From: Fomitopsis serialis
Lineage: Eukaryota; Basidiomycota; Agaricomycetes; Polyporales; Fomitopsidaceae
Direction: 5' to 3'
Assembly (NCBI RefSeq): GCF_022376445.1
Contig: NW_025954971.1
Location: 545,856 to 609,855, forward strand
DNA length: 64,000 nt
In this document: piece after piece, positions 11,572-23,621 of the stretch
Numbering within the stretch: position 1 is the stretch's first letter
How the letters are laid out: every line of letters begins with the position of its first letter
Translations under genes and position numbers: made by a program
Notes under the pieces: model-generated
The model's input: only the letters and a program-made list of their open reading frames with translations
Told to the model about the DNA's origin: nothing
Databases searched by the model: none

Positions 11572-11945
11572 GCTTCAGCTTTCCACGTCGCGGTAGGTCG
11601 TGGTCGGAGAACAACCTGTTGGTGTGAACTTCGAAGCGATAGAACTTATATATGCGACGGACAATGAAACGATAAGGTTTATGTACAGAAGAAGCGGCCC
11701 AAATATGGTAAATGCCTCCCTAATGCACCTCGGCTAAACATCCCACACATCCTCACCGTCCACGCAGCCAGGTAACTGGTGAGCAAGTCTTTCTAGTACT
11801 TAGTATATGACTGATTACGATTCAAGCCATAGTCTGTCCACTCATGTGTAGGCTTGGCGTTGTCCAGATATTGATCTCTCCGAGCAATCATTTGGTGGCA
11901 TACCCCGAAGAGACACATCACCGACGCGGTCGCACTGAGGACAAT
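11572..11945. promoter_or_regulatory. Divergent upstream region of ART-3 and NAD-4
   Basis: 374 bp between the ART-3 start (minus) and the first usable Met of NAD-4 (plus). It may also hide a decayed first exon of NAD-4, because a frame with CPLMCRLGVV breaks just before 11946. Confidence 0.35.
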
Positions 11946-12782
11946 GTCAGCTTCGGATCCGTATGAGCATCGAGCTGATCGCTCTGCCAGCCCCATGGAC
12001 ATTGATGGGTCAGATCAGCCAGGTATGTGCCAACAACTTGAGAAACGGAAGCTCGTACTCAACTGCAGAGCGTCGTAAGTGCTGGCACCAGTCATTCCCC
12101 CGCCACCATCGGACGCCGCCCACCCAGCGTCACCACACTCTGGCCCGACGTCTGAACTACAACCCGAATCAGCGAGCCGAATTCTCTTCTATCGTCGCCA
12201 TGAGCCATACTTCGAGTAAGCATTCGGGCTATTTCTCCGTGTCACTCAACCATTACGTGCTTTATCAGGTTCACAAACTTTGCCCCGTACACCATTGACT
12301 GGGACGGCCACAGGTATCCTACCGCGGAGCACTGTACATCTACCGGTCATCCTTATATATTCTTTCTTGTAATCTAATGCGTGATTTTCAGTGTTTCAAG
12401 CCCAGAAGTTCATGTCAATCCGACCAGATCTGGCCGACCGAATCCGCAATCTTCCCAACCCCCGCGCTGCGCTTGAGGAAGCCGGGCGCATGCGCAGGCT
12501 ACAGCGCACAGATTGGTTCGACGTCAATCTCAGGATCATGGACGAAATCCTCGAAGCCAAGTTCACGCAGCATCCAGAACTGAAGCACACGCTTCTCAGT
12601 ACGGATGATAGTGAATTGATCGAAGACAGCCCAGTACGATTCTTGCTCGTGATGTGACATCCTGGCGCTGACGTTGAGGATAGGTAGACTCATTCTGGGG
12701 GTGTGGCGAGAATGGTGAAGGACAGAACGAGCTTGGGAAGGCGCTCATGCGACTTCGTGACAAGCTGAAGCGTAGTGACTGA
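11946..12782 (+). CDS. NADAR-domain protein NAD-4, no clear membrane anchor
   Basis: The first exon begins MSASDPYEHRADR, the linker seen in the other NADAR genes, and ends near 12030. Further exons end near 12219 (a proline-rich stretch and FYRRHEPYFE) or carry FTNFAPYTIDWDG and YPTAEH (12269-12330), then FQAQKF, RTDWFDVN, IMDEILEAKF and LIEDSP (12392-12630), and finally VDSFWGCGEN, NELGKALMRLR and KRSD with TGA at 12780-12782. EH, Asp and Trp-Gly are all kept. The hydrophobic first exon of NAD-3, NAD-7 and NAD-8 is not found in frame here, so this protein may be soluble or its anchor exon may have been lost by frameshift. It converges on ART-4. Confidence 0.78.
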
Positions 12783-13464
12783 GTTCTGTAACATATACAG
12801 TCGGTATGAGGATTTGTAATCTATCTGTCGACTCGGTCGGGTCTCATATATGATATAGTGACGACATTGTTAGTAACGCGAACACTGGCTCTCTTGAAAG
12901 CAACGTGCAGCATCACCACTCGCCCTCTCGAGGTTGCCATCGCGTCACCGCCACGCTAAGTGGTGTTGCCACGGCCATGGCACATGTTCACATTCCTCCG
13001 TCGAGATATCGCATCAGATACGGGTCCTGCAGCGGTCGTTGCACTGGTGGCCTTGCGCGTTTTGAACTTCGACAACGGTCGAAAGCGGGGATCTCGAACA
13101 CCGCCGTTGTGTTCCTGTTGCGGTGGATATCACGCTTGGCAGTCATTCAGTCATCGGCGCGCGAGTTGCTTTGGACGCATCTCTGGTCTCCTAACTGACG
13201 CGCCATCATTGGGATGAATTGAATAGGATGGCAACACAAACGGGCGATGTACACTTGTGCGAAGATACGCGGGCGCGAACTCGAGGAAGAAGGAAGAAGG
13301 ATCATGGCATCAATCCATGCCAGAGGGTAGTAGGGTGCGTTGAGCGGCCGTCCAGCAAGTATCATATTCGTACTACACCCAAACTGACATACTAGAGCTG
13401 CGAGGCCGCGGCGGAATACAGTTCTTGTAGTGCTATACCGCAGCAAAGCGGACGGAGTCAAAAA
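12783..13464. other. Convergent spacer, no gene seen
   Basis: This lies between the 3' ends of NAD-4 and ART-4. There are open frames of up to about 100 codons without motifs, and no repeat was recognised. Confidence 0.45.
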
Positions 13465-15511
13465 TCAACCGTCGTAGATGACTAAGAACAGAGGTCGAAT
13501 CGCGTCGTCCTGCCATAGCATTAAGTCGAGAGTCAGGACGCTCGCCATACGTAGAACCTTACCCTGTAGACTACAAGACAGAGACATCGTACGTCTCCGC
13601 GTCAGCGCAAGCATATCATGGGTAGCAACTAAGTACTCACCAATCGCTTCATCGTAGTTCAAATCACCGCCAGGCTCGCCGACGACCGAATCGTAGCCAT
13701 GCGGTGGCTAGTGAATACCGCATTGTCTCAGTACAGTGACCTAGAGGCGGCATCAGCATCATAGTGTCGCATGCTCACCTCAGTCAAGGATGGGTCTCCT
13801 GTTGTCAGCTTGATCGTCTTGCCCATCACGACGTCGGTAAGTAGCATCGCCTTGTACTTCGAGCCGCCGCCTAGCTGTTGAGCGTAGTCATGCGATTTCG
13901 ACGATGTCGCAGAGGTATATATCCCTGCCCCAAAGCGGCCAAAGTTCGTGCGTTGGCCAGCTCTGACGATGCGGAAGGACGTCTTCAAAAGTGGTGTCGT
14001 AGACATCAGCGAGGGCACGATAAGCATCGACGGTGAGAGACAACGTACAGTGATAATGCTGCAAAGCGAGCAATTGGGGTCCTTGCATAGACTGAAGTCT
14101 TTACCGCTATCGCCGATGGTACAAGTCCGGATTGTGCCGTGCCAACGTCGCCTGCTATTTCCCCCGGCGATGCCGGTGCTGCGTTCGACATCGTGCTTGT
14201 ACGACATGAACTGGTCGGCGTGATCTTTGTCACAGTAGATCTTCCATATCTATGAAGCCAAGGATACGTTGATGTGAGTAATCGCCTGTTGGTAAGTGGA
14301 GTTCGCTCGCCTTGACTACAGGAGGAATACGGAAGGAGGGGTGCTTCCACTGATCTGTGAACTGCTTCGCCACTGTATGATAAGAGCATAGTGAAAACGT
14401 ATCATGATATCGTATTAGAACGGAGTCACCTTCCTGGAAGGTCTTCGTCTTCTCGGTAACATTCAAGATGATGGGAGCTGCGGTAAGCATTCAATTTAGC
14501 ATGGCTGTACGATTTACATAAAGCAACGGCAGTGCGACTTGCCCGAGTCAAATGTGTCCTCTTTACATTTATTTGAGCAGAAATCGCTCAATTTCCCGTT
14601 GATGGTGGCCTTGGGCCGTTGCTCGCACCTAAAGATAATGAGCATATGGCGATAGGTCAGATTAGCATGAGATGAATACAGGAGGCATAATTCGTCGTTG
14701 TCTTGTACACATTGACTGTACAATAGTAGAGGATTCAGTGTGAGGTCACAGGAATGACAACGATGTGCTTCTGTACCTGCGATGCGCTCTAGAGCAGTAA
14801 TCGCTCGACACGCCATCGGGTCCTACGTAGACCGGTTTCTGGCATCCTGGGAGCTTACAGATCCCAGCGCGCTGAAGCCTTTGAGCTCCCCCGACGCCTG
14901 CTTGAAAGGAGTCCCGGCAACGCTTGCCGCAAAATTCGTGCGCTGTAATGACAGACACGGGTTGAGTAACATCAGTGTCATCGTATGAGAACCCACTGAC
15001 TGCCACTTTTATCGACATACACAGGTCGCGAGTGACAGTTCTAGAAGATGAAGTCAGTCAGTGCGCAAAATGATAATCACATTGTTGCCACGTACCTTGC
15101 AGAGCTTTTTCTGTGTTCCTCCCCCTGCCTGGTATTGTGCGCTGCAACGCTGGCCACAAAAGTCGTGCGCTGAGCGCGATAGGGACGGACAGATGTGAGA
15201 ATGCTACGAAGTCATACAAATACCCACGTACTGCGATTGACGTCGACATACACCGGGCGTGAGTGGCAATTCTGTAAATTGTACAAGTTCAGAGACGTAT
15301 TGAACACCGTGAAATACATCGCGGCTCCACGCACCTTACAAAGCTTCGCGCCGCCTACACTAGGACCGTGTCCATTAGACTGTTGCATAACGTCCCTATG
15401 CTTCTTTGAGCAGAAAGGGGAGTACGAGCCATCAGGATTCTGCCATGTGCCTTTGTGACAGCCAGGGTAGCGACAGGTTGCGCTTTGCGCGTGCAATCTT
15501 TGGGCACACAT
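13465..15511 (-). CDS. Cys-rich module PARP-type ADP-ribosyltransferase ART-4 (class A, extra module)
   Basis: It starts at 15511 (MCAQRLHAQSATCRYPGC) and stops with TGA at 13465-13467. It has one more Cys module than ART-2: CRYPGC...SYSPFCSKKHRDVM, NCHSRPVYVD, HDFCGQRCSAQYQAGGG, NCHSRPVYVD again, HEFCGKRCRDSF, CKLPGCQKPVYVG...DYCSRAHR and LSDFCSNKCKEDTF. The repeated NCHSRPVYVD exon indicates internal duplication. The catalytic part is GGNSRRRWHGTIRTC, CSLCSII, FGRFGAGIYTSATSSKSHDY and LNYDEAI, with a VY exon and then AIRPLFLVIYDG, so the triad is complete. The intron with its exon end at 14321 has a GC donor (GCGAGC). It belongs to the block also containing ART-5 and NAD-5. Confidence 0.87.
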
Positions 15512-15795
15512 AGCCAGCCTGGTTTGTCGGTGACCGAGGGGAGACCTTCTCGCGCCGAGCTTGAAGGCGTGGGGCTAGCACTTATATGATGTAGGGCGCA
15601 CAAAGAATACGCCCGTACAACATATGTTAGAAGGGACTTACGAAACTGCTGATAAGTAACTTATAACTTATGAGTTCGAAACAAAACACCCGACCTCTTC
15701 AAGGTTCGACTTCACGTTGACGGTCTTTTGGACCAGTCAGTGTGCTTCACGCCTGAGTCCGGGGCGTCTCATCAATCCAACACGCCTTCGGAGCT

Positions 15796-15993
15796 CTATC
15801 CTGTGATCGCCGCGTTCATGTGTTCAGATTGAACGTGCATCTGGACCACAATTCCCTTCATCGCCCACCGCCGATCCCATTTTTGACTTCTTTGGGTCAT
15901 ATCGATGCGGATGGGCCGCGACATACGATGGAGTGCAATTGCGATGTACATGAGGACGGCGATCACGAGAGGATTTGGGGTCCCTTCGGTCAC
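15796..15993 (-). CDS. Small single-membrane-segment ORF (family shared with 23.8 kb)
   Basis: This 65-residue frame begins MTEGTPNPLVIAVLMYIAIAL, with one clear hydrophobic segment followed by a basic tail ending VQMHVQSEHMNAAITG. The DNA is homologous to the segment at 23805-24053 and to a relic near 7 kb. Each copy lies between a class B ART and a class A ART. Upstream exons are likely but not defined; the protein could be longer. The function is unknown. It may also be a decaying gene, because the frames downstream of the membrane segment differ between copies. Confidence 0.35.
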   Translation of the reverse strand: MTEGTPNPLVIAVLMYIAIALHRMSRPIRIDMTQRSQKWDRRWAMKGIVVQMHVQSEHMNAAITG

Positions 15994-16117
15994 ATAAGTA
16001 ACGTATTAATGTCTGGTGAAACCGCCGGGCATGCTTCAGCGAACTGAGGACACAACTCAATATAAGATTTGCCCCACGTTCCTTACTCGCCCATAGCCTC
16101 AGCTCGAGTGTGGACAC

Positions 16118-16638
16118 CGTTAAACTGATAGCGACATCAGAGGCGCACTAGCCCTCATTACGTGTCGTCCGGCCTTCCGCCTCAAGCTTTCACCGATGTC
16201 AGTGGCTGCGTTCGAAACACCTCGAGGAAGCATACAGCCAATATTCAAAAGTCAGTAAGTTCTGTACCGCGCTGGGAAGCAGAGAATTGACATTGATCAG
16301 CCGGGGTGATACGCTTCAGGGGACCCTAGATTTCGCATTGAATACAGCGGACAAGATACCAGAAGACAAAGTGTATCGTTGATATAGCGCATCTGCCGGT
16401 AGATGGCGAGCAAGTGCCCGAGTGGTGGTGGCGCGAATCGGCGGCAACTCCGGGGGCTGCTCTACGCTAGAGGGCAAGTTTCCGCACCCACATACACCAG
16501 TTTGATGATATAATCCTACAGCAAAGAAAGCCCAAATTCATAACATCGTTTTGAGTAGTGGTGGTGGTCAATGTGGCGATCTAAAAGGAAGGCGGCCGTG
16601 TAAATTATCACACCAGCTCCATGCATTCTCTGCTTGCA
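16118..16638. other. Spacer between small membrane ORF and ART-5
   Basis: No recognisable gene. Sequence around 16,090-16,170 (ending CTCGAGCTGAGG) is shared with the equivalent place in the second block near 24.4 kb, which supports common descent of the two blocks. Confidence 0.4.
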
Positions 16639-17849
16639 TCAACCATAAATAACCAGGAAAGACGGGCGAATGGCAGCATCCTACGAGCGGCATCACAGTA
16701 GTCAGCGGAATCTTCGTTTAGCCTGAGAAGCAGTGCGCCATCACCTGATATACTGGATTCAAAGACGGATTTGCAGTTCAGTCATTGACAATCTTCGCAC
16801 GCAAGGGACACTGTACGAGAGACACACTCACCGATTACTTCGCCATAATTCAGCACTGACTTTTCACCAGGGACGCCAACGACAGAGTCCCGTCCATTAG
16901 GTGGCTAGGTGACACGAAGGCCCATTTAGCCGAACACCATCCTCATCTAACGACCTCGCTGACCTTGGTAAGTTTCTTGCAATTTACGGTCATCGGAGCC
17001 CCGTTGCCAACCACAACTTCGCTCAGAAGCATCGCCCGATACGACGAGCCACCCCATTCCTTGACATAGTCGTTTGCCTTGGACGACGTCCCGGTCGTGT
17101 ATATTCCTGCCCCAAACCGGGAAAATCTGTGATTAGGCCGCTGGCCGACTTTGGCGACAGAAAAGGACTTCTGAGACGCAGAAGATGAGTCTGCGTGAAG
17201 ATAATGCTTGAGACCAGACCTTTATGATACCGCATAAATTGCAGTTGTCTCGACTACATGTGCCACTCAAATCACCATCGTCGCCGAGTTTGCACGCTCG
17301 GATTGTCCCATGCCATAGTAAGCGGGTATCTCCTCCTGGAATATCGCGCACATACTCTATGACGCGCTGGTGCACGATGAAGCGATTATTGACTTCCGGA
17401 ACACAGTGTATTTTCCAGACCTGCGCCAGTGGATAGCCGGTTAGTAATGATCGCAACAGTACATGAGGGCCTGCCTTGATGACTGCTGGCATACGCGTGG
17501 GGTGGCGCCACTGTCTCCGAAATTGTTTCGCCACTTTAAACGAAGAATAGGCAAATGCCTGTCAGACAGTAACCATACAATTGTACTGGAACAACGATAC
17601 CGTCCAAAAAGTCTTGCGAATTTTGTCCGATCTCCCGCAGAATTGGAACTGCGAACACTTTGAATGCACTGGCTCCTGTAGAGAAAACGGGAACGATGAC
17701 ATACCCGGCAGAGGACGGCGGCTGCGCGTACTCGGAGACATCGTGTCGACGGTTTCTTCGTATGTCTGCGGTTCACCTTGGCCAGAAGGTGGTATCTGGG
17801 AGCAATTCCGCGGGCCTAAAGCAAACGAAGTTGGGCTACCTGAATACAT
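16639..17849 (-). CDS. Short PARP-type ADP-ribosyltransferase ART-5 (class B)
   Basis: It ends with TGA at 16639-16641. The start at 17849 (MYSGSPTSFALG) gives an N-terminal stretch with a YEETVDTM pattern; the exons then run ASAFKVFAVPIL, VAKQFRRQWRHPT, GGDTRLLWHGTIRAC (His), CNLCGII, FGAGIYTTGTSSKANDY (Tyr), LNYGEVI plus VY (Glu kept, neighbouring Asp changed to Gly) and AIRPSFLVIYG. It resembles ART-1 in length and in lacking Cys modules. The intron with its exon end at 17475 has a GC donor (GCAGGC). No stop or frameshift is seen in the catalytic exons. The exact start is uncertain. Confidence 0.78.
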
Positions 17850-18483
17850 GCAAGACTTTATGTGTCGAATAGGGTGAATATTGGCGCATGATACGTCGCT
17901 GACAACGCCATGCCCATGCCACGTTGAGGTTGAAGAGGGGGAATACCTTTTGCAGAACACGCAGCGAGGCTACCTGGCATTGTAATTGTCAGTGAAAAGC
18001 GCATAGAAGGCAAGCAGTCCACCGAAAGCCAATGCTCAACCATAACCGTTCCCCTGGGACGTCTGCGCGGACGGTGGCGATGGATCATGAAGCCGACGCG
18101 TGTTCCTCCGGATCTCAAAGGTAATGAGGAGAGAAGTTGGAACGCGTGTTTAGAGCCTTCGCACGTATGTCCGCACCGAACTCAAAGACAAATACCTCTA
18201 TTGAACCTTGTTGCCTCACGGAAGCGAGACTGCCCAACTTCAGAGGTATCAGCCATGGCGCGTCGCATTGGTCAGAGACACGCACACATTGTGCGAGGTC
18301 AACGTAAGTGGTCGCAGGCACATGTCTTCATAGAGTCGAAATTGAGTGGTCCATATAAGCATGCGCCATGCGTACTCTCCAAACGGGCTTGTGCTGGTGG
18401 TTGTCAAGGAAGGACTGTCGTTGGTACTAACGTTCTGAACAGGTGCCACTAGGCCCATCTCGTACAGCCGCAAGCCAATATCC
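17850..18483. other. Spacer between ART-5 and NAD-5
   Basis: Unassigned. It could hold an upstream exon of ART-5, but none is convincing. Confidence 0.4.
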
Positions 18484-19647
18484 TTATAGTGGCATACTGA
18501 TGCCTCTCGTGCGATGCCGCAAGGGCTGTCTACCCTCTTGAGCATGAGCGAATGGAGGCGACTGTCGATCGAACGTTCTTCCTCGGCTGATCTGTTCGCT
18601 CGTCGACCCAGAAGAGGGCGGTTGCCCTTCTGAGCGAGCTGTTCGGTTCGGCGGGGGAGATGTCCATATGGATTGGTCGCCTGCAGACGCTGGACGGGCT
18701 CTTAGCCTAGCGCGCAGCCGCATCAGCGCCTGCCCTAGCTCGTTTCTTCCTAGGCCATCCTGACCACATCCCCAGATCAACCTGGTGGAGTAATCAGCGT
18801 CCGGACGACGCAGTGATACGTGAGCGAGGCTCTTGCGTACGTACCGGGCTGTCCTCGACGAGCTCGCTGCCGGTTTTGAGGAGCATGTCTCGCAGCGACA
18901 GGTGCTGCGCGAACTTCGCCCCGAGAACGTCGTCCATCACCCGGATGTTGACATCGAACCAGTCTGCGCGCTGCAGCCCGCGCAGGCTTCCTGCTTCCTG
19001 AACAGCGTCGCGGGACCTGGGGAGCAGGCGGATGCGCTCTGCCAGGTCCGGCAGGTTTGGCATAAACTTGTGTGCCTGGAACACTGGGTAGGACATACGC
19101 CGCGGTAAGCTCACTTGCTCGTAGACAGCCGCAGTGGACGTACGATGTTCTGCGGTAGGGTACATGCGGCCATCCCAGTGGATGGCATACGGCGCGAAGC
19201 TGGTGAATCTGACGAAGTGGTAAGCATAAATATGACTTTGTTGTTGCCGGGGTGGCACCAGCATCATATGCTCGCGCGTAATGTGGCTTATTAGTGTCGT
19301 TCAGTCCGTGTCGACTTTGGAGGTACAGCTTCGTACACGTCAGTTGAGTGTCCATCTGCCCACTGGACTGTCTGCGACTAGCCTGGTTTCGCAGACTCTG
19401 GTATGTCTATGGCTTTGACCGACGATTCATGTCGATGCGTCTGCGGATCTGAGACTGACAATGACCTTCGAGCGCGGGGCCGGCGAAGCCACGACGGCCT
19501 CTCACCAAGTTGACCAGTAGTCGGATGTGCTATCTGCGGGATGTTCAAGTTGTACACCACAGGAGTTGTACGCGTTCCCGAGAAAAGACTGTAAAAAACT
19601 GGCTGAACCATGTTTCTGGTTGTCGCGATGCGGAGGTCCGGGGACAA
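18484..19647 (-). pseudogene. NADAR gene NAD-5, frameshifted at the active-site exon
   Basis: The first exon (19647-19381) carries the family linker (LSVSDPQTHRHESS). Later exons give FTSFAPYAIHWDG, YPTAEH, FQAHKF, RADWFDVN, VMDDVLGAKF and LVEDSP. The final exon (from 18781) should begin VDSFWG. Compared with NAD-3 it has lost 5 nt at this point (GTTGATCTGGGG against GTTGACTCGTTCTGGGG). This shifts the frame of the remaining LGRNELGQALMRLR segment and of its tail of about 80 residues. The FYH exon is also poorly conserved. The remaining tail frame is open to 18484, so the loss may be recent. An alternative acceptor could rescue it, but I see none. Confidence 0.65.
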
Positions 19648-20244
19648 GTGCTGACAACGATGCGAGGAGACAATGTTAGGTGAGTAAGGAGTGCCGGCGA
19701 ATGGGAGCGAAGCGGATCACTCTGTCAACTTGAAGGCGGACGTACGTGGTTCGACCACAGCCATGAGGTCTGTGCCACTCTGATTAATTGATGGGTTTAC
19801 AGTCCAATGTCAATGCGCGCTCGTCCATTGTATCTCAAATATTGCCTTCGATGGTATGCAACGCAACCTGTGGACTTACTTAAGAGAGCGCAAAGAATAC
19901 CGCCAAGACGCGCGACCGCTCACGCACCGCTAAGCTGTGGTTCGTTGTCAGTGTCATATCTGTCGAGACCCCATAAACCGAGGAGCCGCACGGTGCAGAG
20001 TGACAATCACATATTCCCAGAAGCCCTGTGGGTCATCACGCAGTGACTGTATGGGAGGTATGATCCACGAGGATTCAATCACACAGGGTTCTGCGCGTGG
20101 TCTGTTGGGACATCTTCGAAATGATAAGGTCAATGGGAGGCACATAGACCGACAGCGGCAAATACCTCGCAGCCTCCGCACGTCGTCTACGCCAGGTCTA
20201 CCGTGACGCCCCCATGTAACCAGCCATTCCTCTTGATATTCATC
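19648..20244. other. Divergent spacer between NAD-5 and NAD-6
   Basis: About 600 bp upstream of both NADAR copies, without a recognisable gene. Confidence 0.4.
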
Positions 20245-21200
20245 ATGTCACTGGAAGCTGCTGCAGCGATAGTTCTTGCGATCATATTTGTGACCTACTG
20301 CCTTGTTCCAAGCACGGAACAGTCGGATTATCGGGGTCGGGCATCGTATCCACTGCCCTAGGATGGTGTCGGCTTGGGATCCTCGCATAGACAAACGCCA
20401 CCAGGAGGAGCAATTGTGCGACCACTTGGACGTTAGCACAGTAGATACGCCAAGTATGTATGAATACTTCGAGGGGTAGAAATCGATACTGAGAGTGTTG
20501 TCGGCGAGGAGGTCACGGTTCCCTTGACGACAGGGACGCGTGGGCGCTCTTCCCGGCGTCACCGCCACCAGTGGCAGCGAATCCAGACTCAGCACCGTCT
20601 CCCATTCTCTTCTAACTTACCACCGCCAAGAGCCGTAAGTACTATGAGTATGGACCATCATATCTATGGCACTACAGCCCGCTGAGGCTCATTCTTTCTA
20701 TGCCGTTAGGTTTACCAATTTCGCCTCATACAATATTCTTTGGCGCGACGGTAACACGCACCCGACCGCAGAGCACCGTACGTCTCCTGCGACTGCCTAT
20801 ACCCACTCCTCCATTGATACGTATGCCCAGTGTTTCAAGTACACAAGCTCATGACCCGAACAGACCTCCGCAACCTCCCGAACCCACGCGCCGCACTCGA
20901 GGAAGCGGGTCGCCTGCGCAGGCTACAACGCACAGACTGGTTCGATGTCAATATCAGCGGCATGGACGCGATTCTCGAGGCGAAGCTCGCGCAGCATCCA
21001 GAACTGAGAGACATGCAGCTCGACACGGGAGAGAGCAACCTTATCGAGGACAGTCCGGTACGTGCGATACGATGCCTTGATGCTCATACAGTGAACAGGT
21101 CTCCTCCTCCTGGGGTTCGGGCTGTGATCAGGGAAGAAATGAGCTTGGTAAGGCACTCTTGCAACATCTGTGCTTTTGGTCTGTGTTCGATTATCTGTAG
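20245..21200 (+). pseudogene. Decayed membrane-anchored NADAR gene NAD-6
   Basis: The first exon starts at 20245 with a membrane segment, SLEAAAAIVLAIIFVTYCLV, nearly the same as in NAD-7. It then hits a TAG, and the linker (SAWDPRIDKRHQEE) continues in another frame. The FYH exon has a stop and shift after PILF. The NADAR exons are still visible: FTNFASYNILWRDG and HPTAEH (from 20710), FQVHKL with the RPELAERI segment lost, RTDWFDVN and LIEDSP (20831-21058). The last exon (21099-21200) reads VSSSWGSGCDQ in place of VDSFWG, so the late Asp is gone, and ends early without the MRLRDKL helix. Confidence 0.8.
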
Positions 21201-21495
21201 TTCACCGACTTCGTTCATAATCGTAGCCCCTGACTCGACGCGATAGCAGCTCCCCGGCGGGCTGCAACCCATCGAACGCACCACCCATATAGCCTTACAC
21301 GAGGTGGGCTTGCACGCAGGTACTTTGCACTCGTCCATGCAGCTTCAGGCCCTCGTACGTGATTGGCCTGTCGTAAGCTCGGCGACTATGTAGCCATCGC
21401 ATGCGTGCGCATTGGACATGACCAACCTCTGTGAGGTCGTGATCACTTAGTTACATTTGTAACGAACTAGCTAACAGCGAACAGACTAGTGAAAA

Positions 21496-23621
21496 TCAAC
21501 CATTGTAGATGATCAAGAACAGTGGCCTAATGGCGTCGTTCTGCCATAGCAAGAAGAATCAGAGCGGGTTGCCACCGACATATAGAAGCTCACCCTGTAG
21601 ACTACAAGGACATCGTACATCTCCGCATCAGCGCGCGTGGACTGTGAATAGTGGCGAAGTGCTCACCAATAGCTTCATCGTAGTCCAACACACCGCCAGG
21701 CTCGCCGATGACAGAATCGTAGCCGTGCGGTGGCTAGGGAATATTAGTACAACGCAAAGCCTGAGGTTGTTAATTGCATACTCACCTTGGCCAAGGATGG
21801 GTCTCCCGTCGTCATCTTGATCGTCTTGCCCAACACAACGTCGTTGAGCAACATCGCCTTGTACGGCGAGCCCAACTCTTTGACAAAGGCGATCGATTTC
21901 GCAACGTCGTTTCGCGACATCGCGGGGTACGAGCCGCTCAACCCTTTGACAAAGGCGATCGATTTCGCAACGTCGTTTCGCGACATCGCGGGGTACGAGC
22001 CGCTCAACTCTTTGACAAAGGCGTCCGATTTCGACGACGTTGCGGAAGTGTATATCCCTGGGCCGAATAGACCCATGTTGCCTTTGTGGAAGGAAGACTG
22101 TCGCAATGCCGTCAGCACAAGCAAGACGTCGAGGCGTAGGAAAAGACACGACGGACCTCAATTATCCTGCAAATGGAACACTTGACATCCTTGCAAAGAT
22201 CACCCTTGTTCTCAGAGTCGCCGATGGTGCAGGTTCGAGTCGTGCCGTGCCACCTCCGCCTGCTATTTCCCCCGACAATGCGAGTGTTACGTTCGACATC
22301 AAGCTTATATGATAGAAACGCATCAGTGTGAGACTTATGGCAGTAGACCTTCCATATCTGTTGAATACACGGGGTGAGCAATCGTCTCTGGACGGCCTGA
22401 GGATGTAGACGACCCGCCTTGACTATGGCAGGTACTGTCGTGGAGTGCTTCCATTGATCGGTGAACTGCTTCGTGACTGCAGAGCAAGGTCAGGTGACAA
22501 TATGCCATGCCAGGATTACGAAACGAGTGTACCATCTTGGAAGGATGCCATGTCCGAGCTTATGTTCAAGATGATAGGAGCTGTGGAAGACCGTCAGTGT
22601 GATCGGAAAGTCAATGACAACGAAAGGCCTCACTCGAGCCGAATGTATCGTCCTTGCAGCGGCTGGAGCAGAAGTCGCTCATCTTCCCGTTGATGAAAAC
22701 CTTGGGCCGCTGCCCGCACCTAAAGATGCCGTGGGCAATATGAACCACGGCTACGGTGAAGATGGGCATGAGACACATACAGGAGACACAACTCCCCGTC
22801 GTCTTGTACACCCTGGTTCAGGCTGTATAACCAAATGTTCGATTAACCATACTATCATGGGGGTGTTTATGAGTTCTTACGTGCGATGCGCTCTAGAGCA
22901 GTAATCGCTCGACACGCCATCGGGTCCTACGTAGGCCGGTTTTTGGCATCCCGAGAGCTTACAAATCCCAGCGCGCCGATTCCCTTGAGCTCCCGCGACG
23001 CCTGCTTGGAAGGAGTCCCGGCAACGCTTGCCGCAAAATTCGTGCGCTGTAATCACAGATGCGGGTTGAGTAACAGCGGTGTGTCATCGTATGAGAGCCC
23101 ACTGACTGCCGCTTCCGTCGACATACACAGGTCGCGAGTGACAATTCTAGAAAACGAATTCAGTCAGTGTGCAAGGGGATAATCACAGTGTTCTCACGTA
23201 CCTTGCAGAGCCTTTTCTGCGTTCCTCCCCCTGCCTGGTATTGTGCGCTGCAACGCTGGCCACAAAAGTCGTGCGCTGCGTGCAACGGGCACGGACAGAT
23301 GTTAAAATGCCACAATACTGTACAAATGCCCACGTACTGCGACCAGCGTCAACATACACCGGGCGTGAATGACAATTCTATTATATAGTGAGGTTCAGAG
23401 ACGTATTGAACACCGTGAAACGAATGCATCTGGGCTCCACGCACCTTGCAGAGTTTCGCGCCGCCTACGCTGGGACTGGGCCCGTTGGATTGTTGCATAG
23501 CGTCCCTATGCTTCTTTGAGCAGAAAGAGGAGTACGAGCCGTCAGGATTCTGCCACGCGCCTTCGCGACAGCCAGGATAGCAACAGGTTGCGTTCGGCGT
23601 ATATGAGCTATGGGCAGACAT
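21496..23621 (-). CDS. PARP-type ADP-ribosyltransferase ART-6 with internal repeat (class A)
   Basis: It starts at 23621 (MSAHSSYTPNATCCYPGC) and stops with TGA near 21496. The Cys modules match ART-4: CCYPGC...SYSSFCSKKHRDAM, NCHSRPVYVDAG, HDFCGQRCSAQY, NCHSRPVYVDGS, HEFCGKRCRDSF, CKLSGCQKPAYVG...DYCSRAHR and MSDFCSSRCKDDTF. The catalytic parts are GGNSRRRWHGTTRTC (His), CSICRII, FGPGIYTSATSSKSDAF (Tyr) and LDYDEAI with VY (Glu), then AIRPLFLIIYNG. Between Tyr and the next strand a 66-bp unit is tandemly repeated in frame, adding about 44 residues. The intron with its exon end at 22418 has a GC donor (GCGGGT). The triad is kept, but the insertion may affect activity. Confidence 0.82.
21879..22014 (-). 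repeat. 66-bp in-frame tandem repeat inside ART-6
   Basis: The unit starts at 21879, 21945 and 22011 (TTTGACAAAGGCG...), a 66-bp period with almost identical first two copies. It encodes VKxLSGSYPAMSRNDVAKSI twice, just before the normal segment ELGSPYKAMLLNDVVLGKTI, which it resembles. It looks like a recent slippage expansion of the strand after the catalytic Tyr. Confidence 0.9.

Larger units (their letters stand above)
13465..19647 (-). repeat. Paralogous four-member block, copy 1
   Basis: Class A ART (ART-4), small membrane ORF, class B ART (ART-5) and NADAR (NAD-5), all on the minus strand. The same order and strand recur at 21496-27420, with matching spacer sequence in places. It is an old tandem block duplication with the NAD-6 copy between the two. 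Confidence 0.75.
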
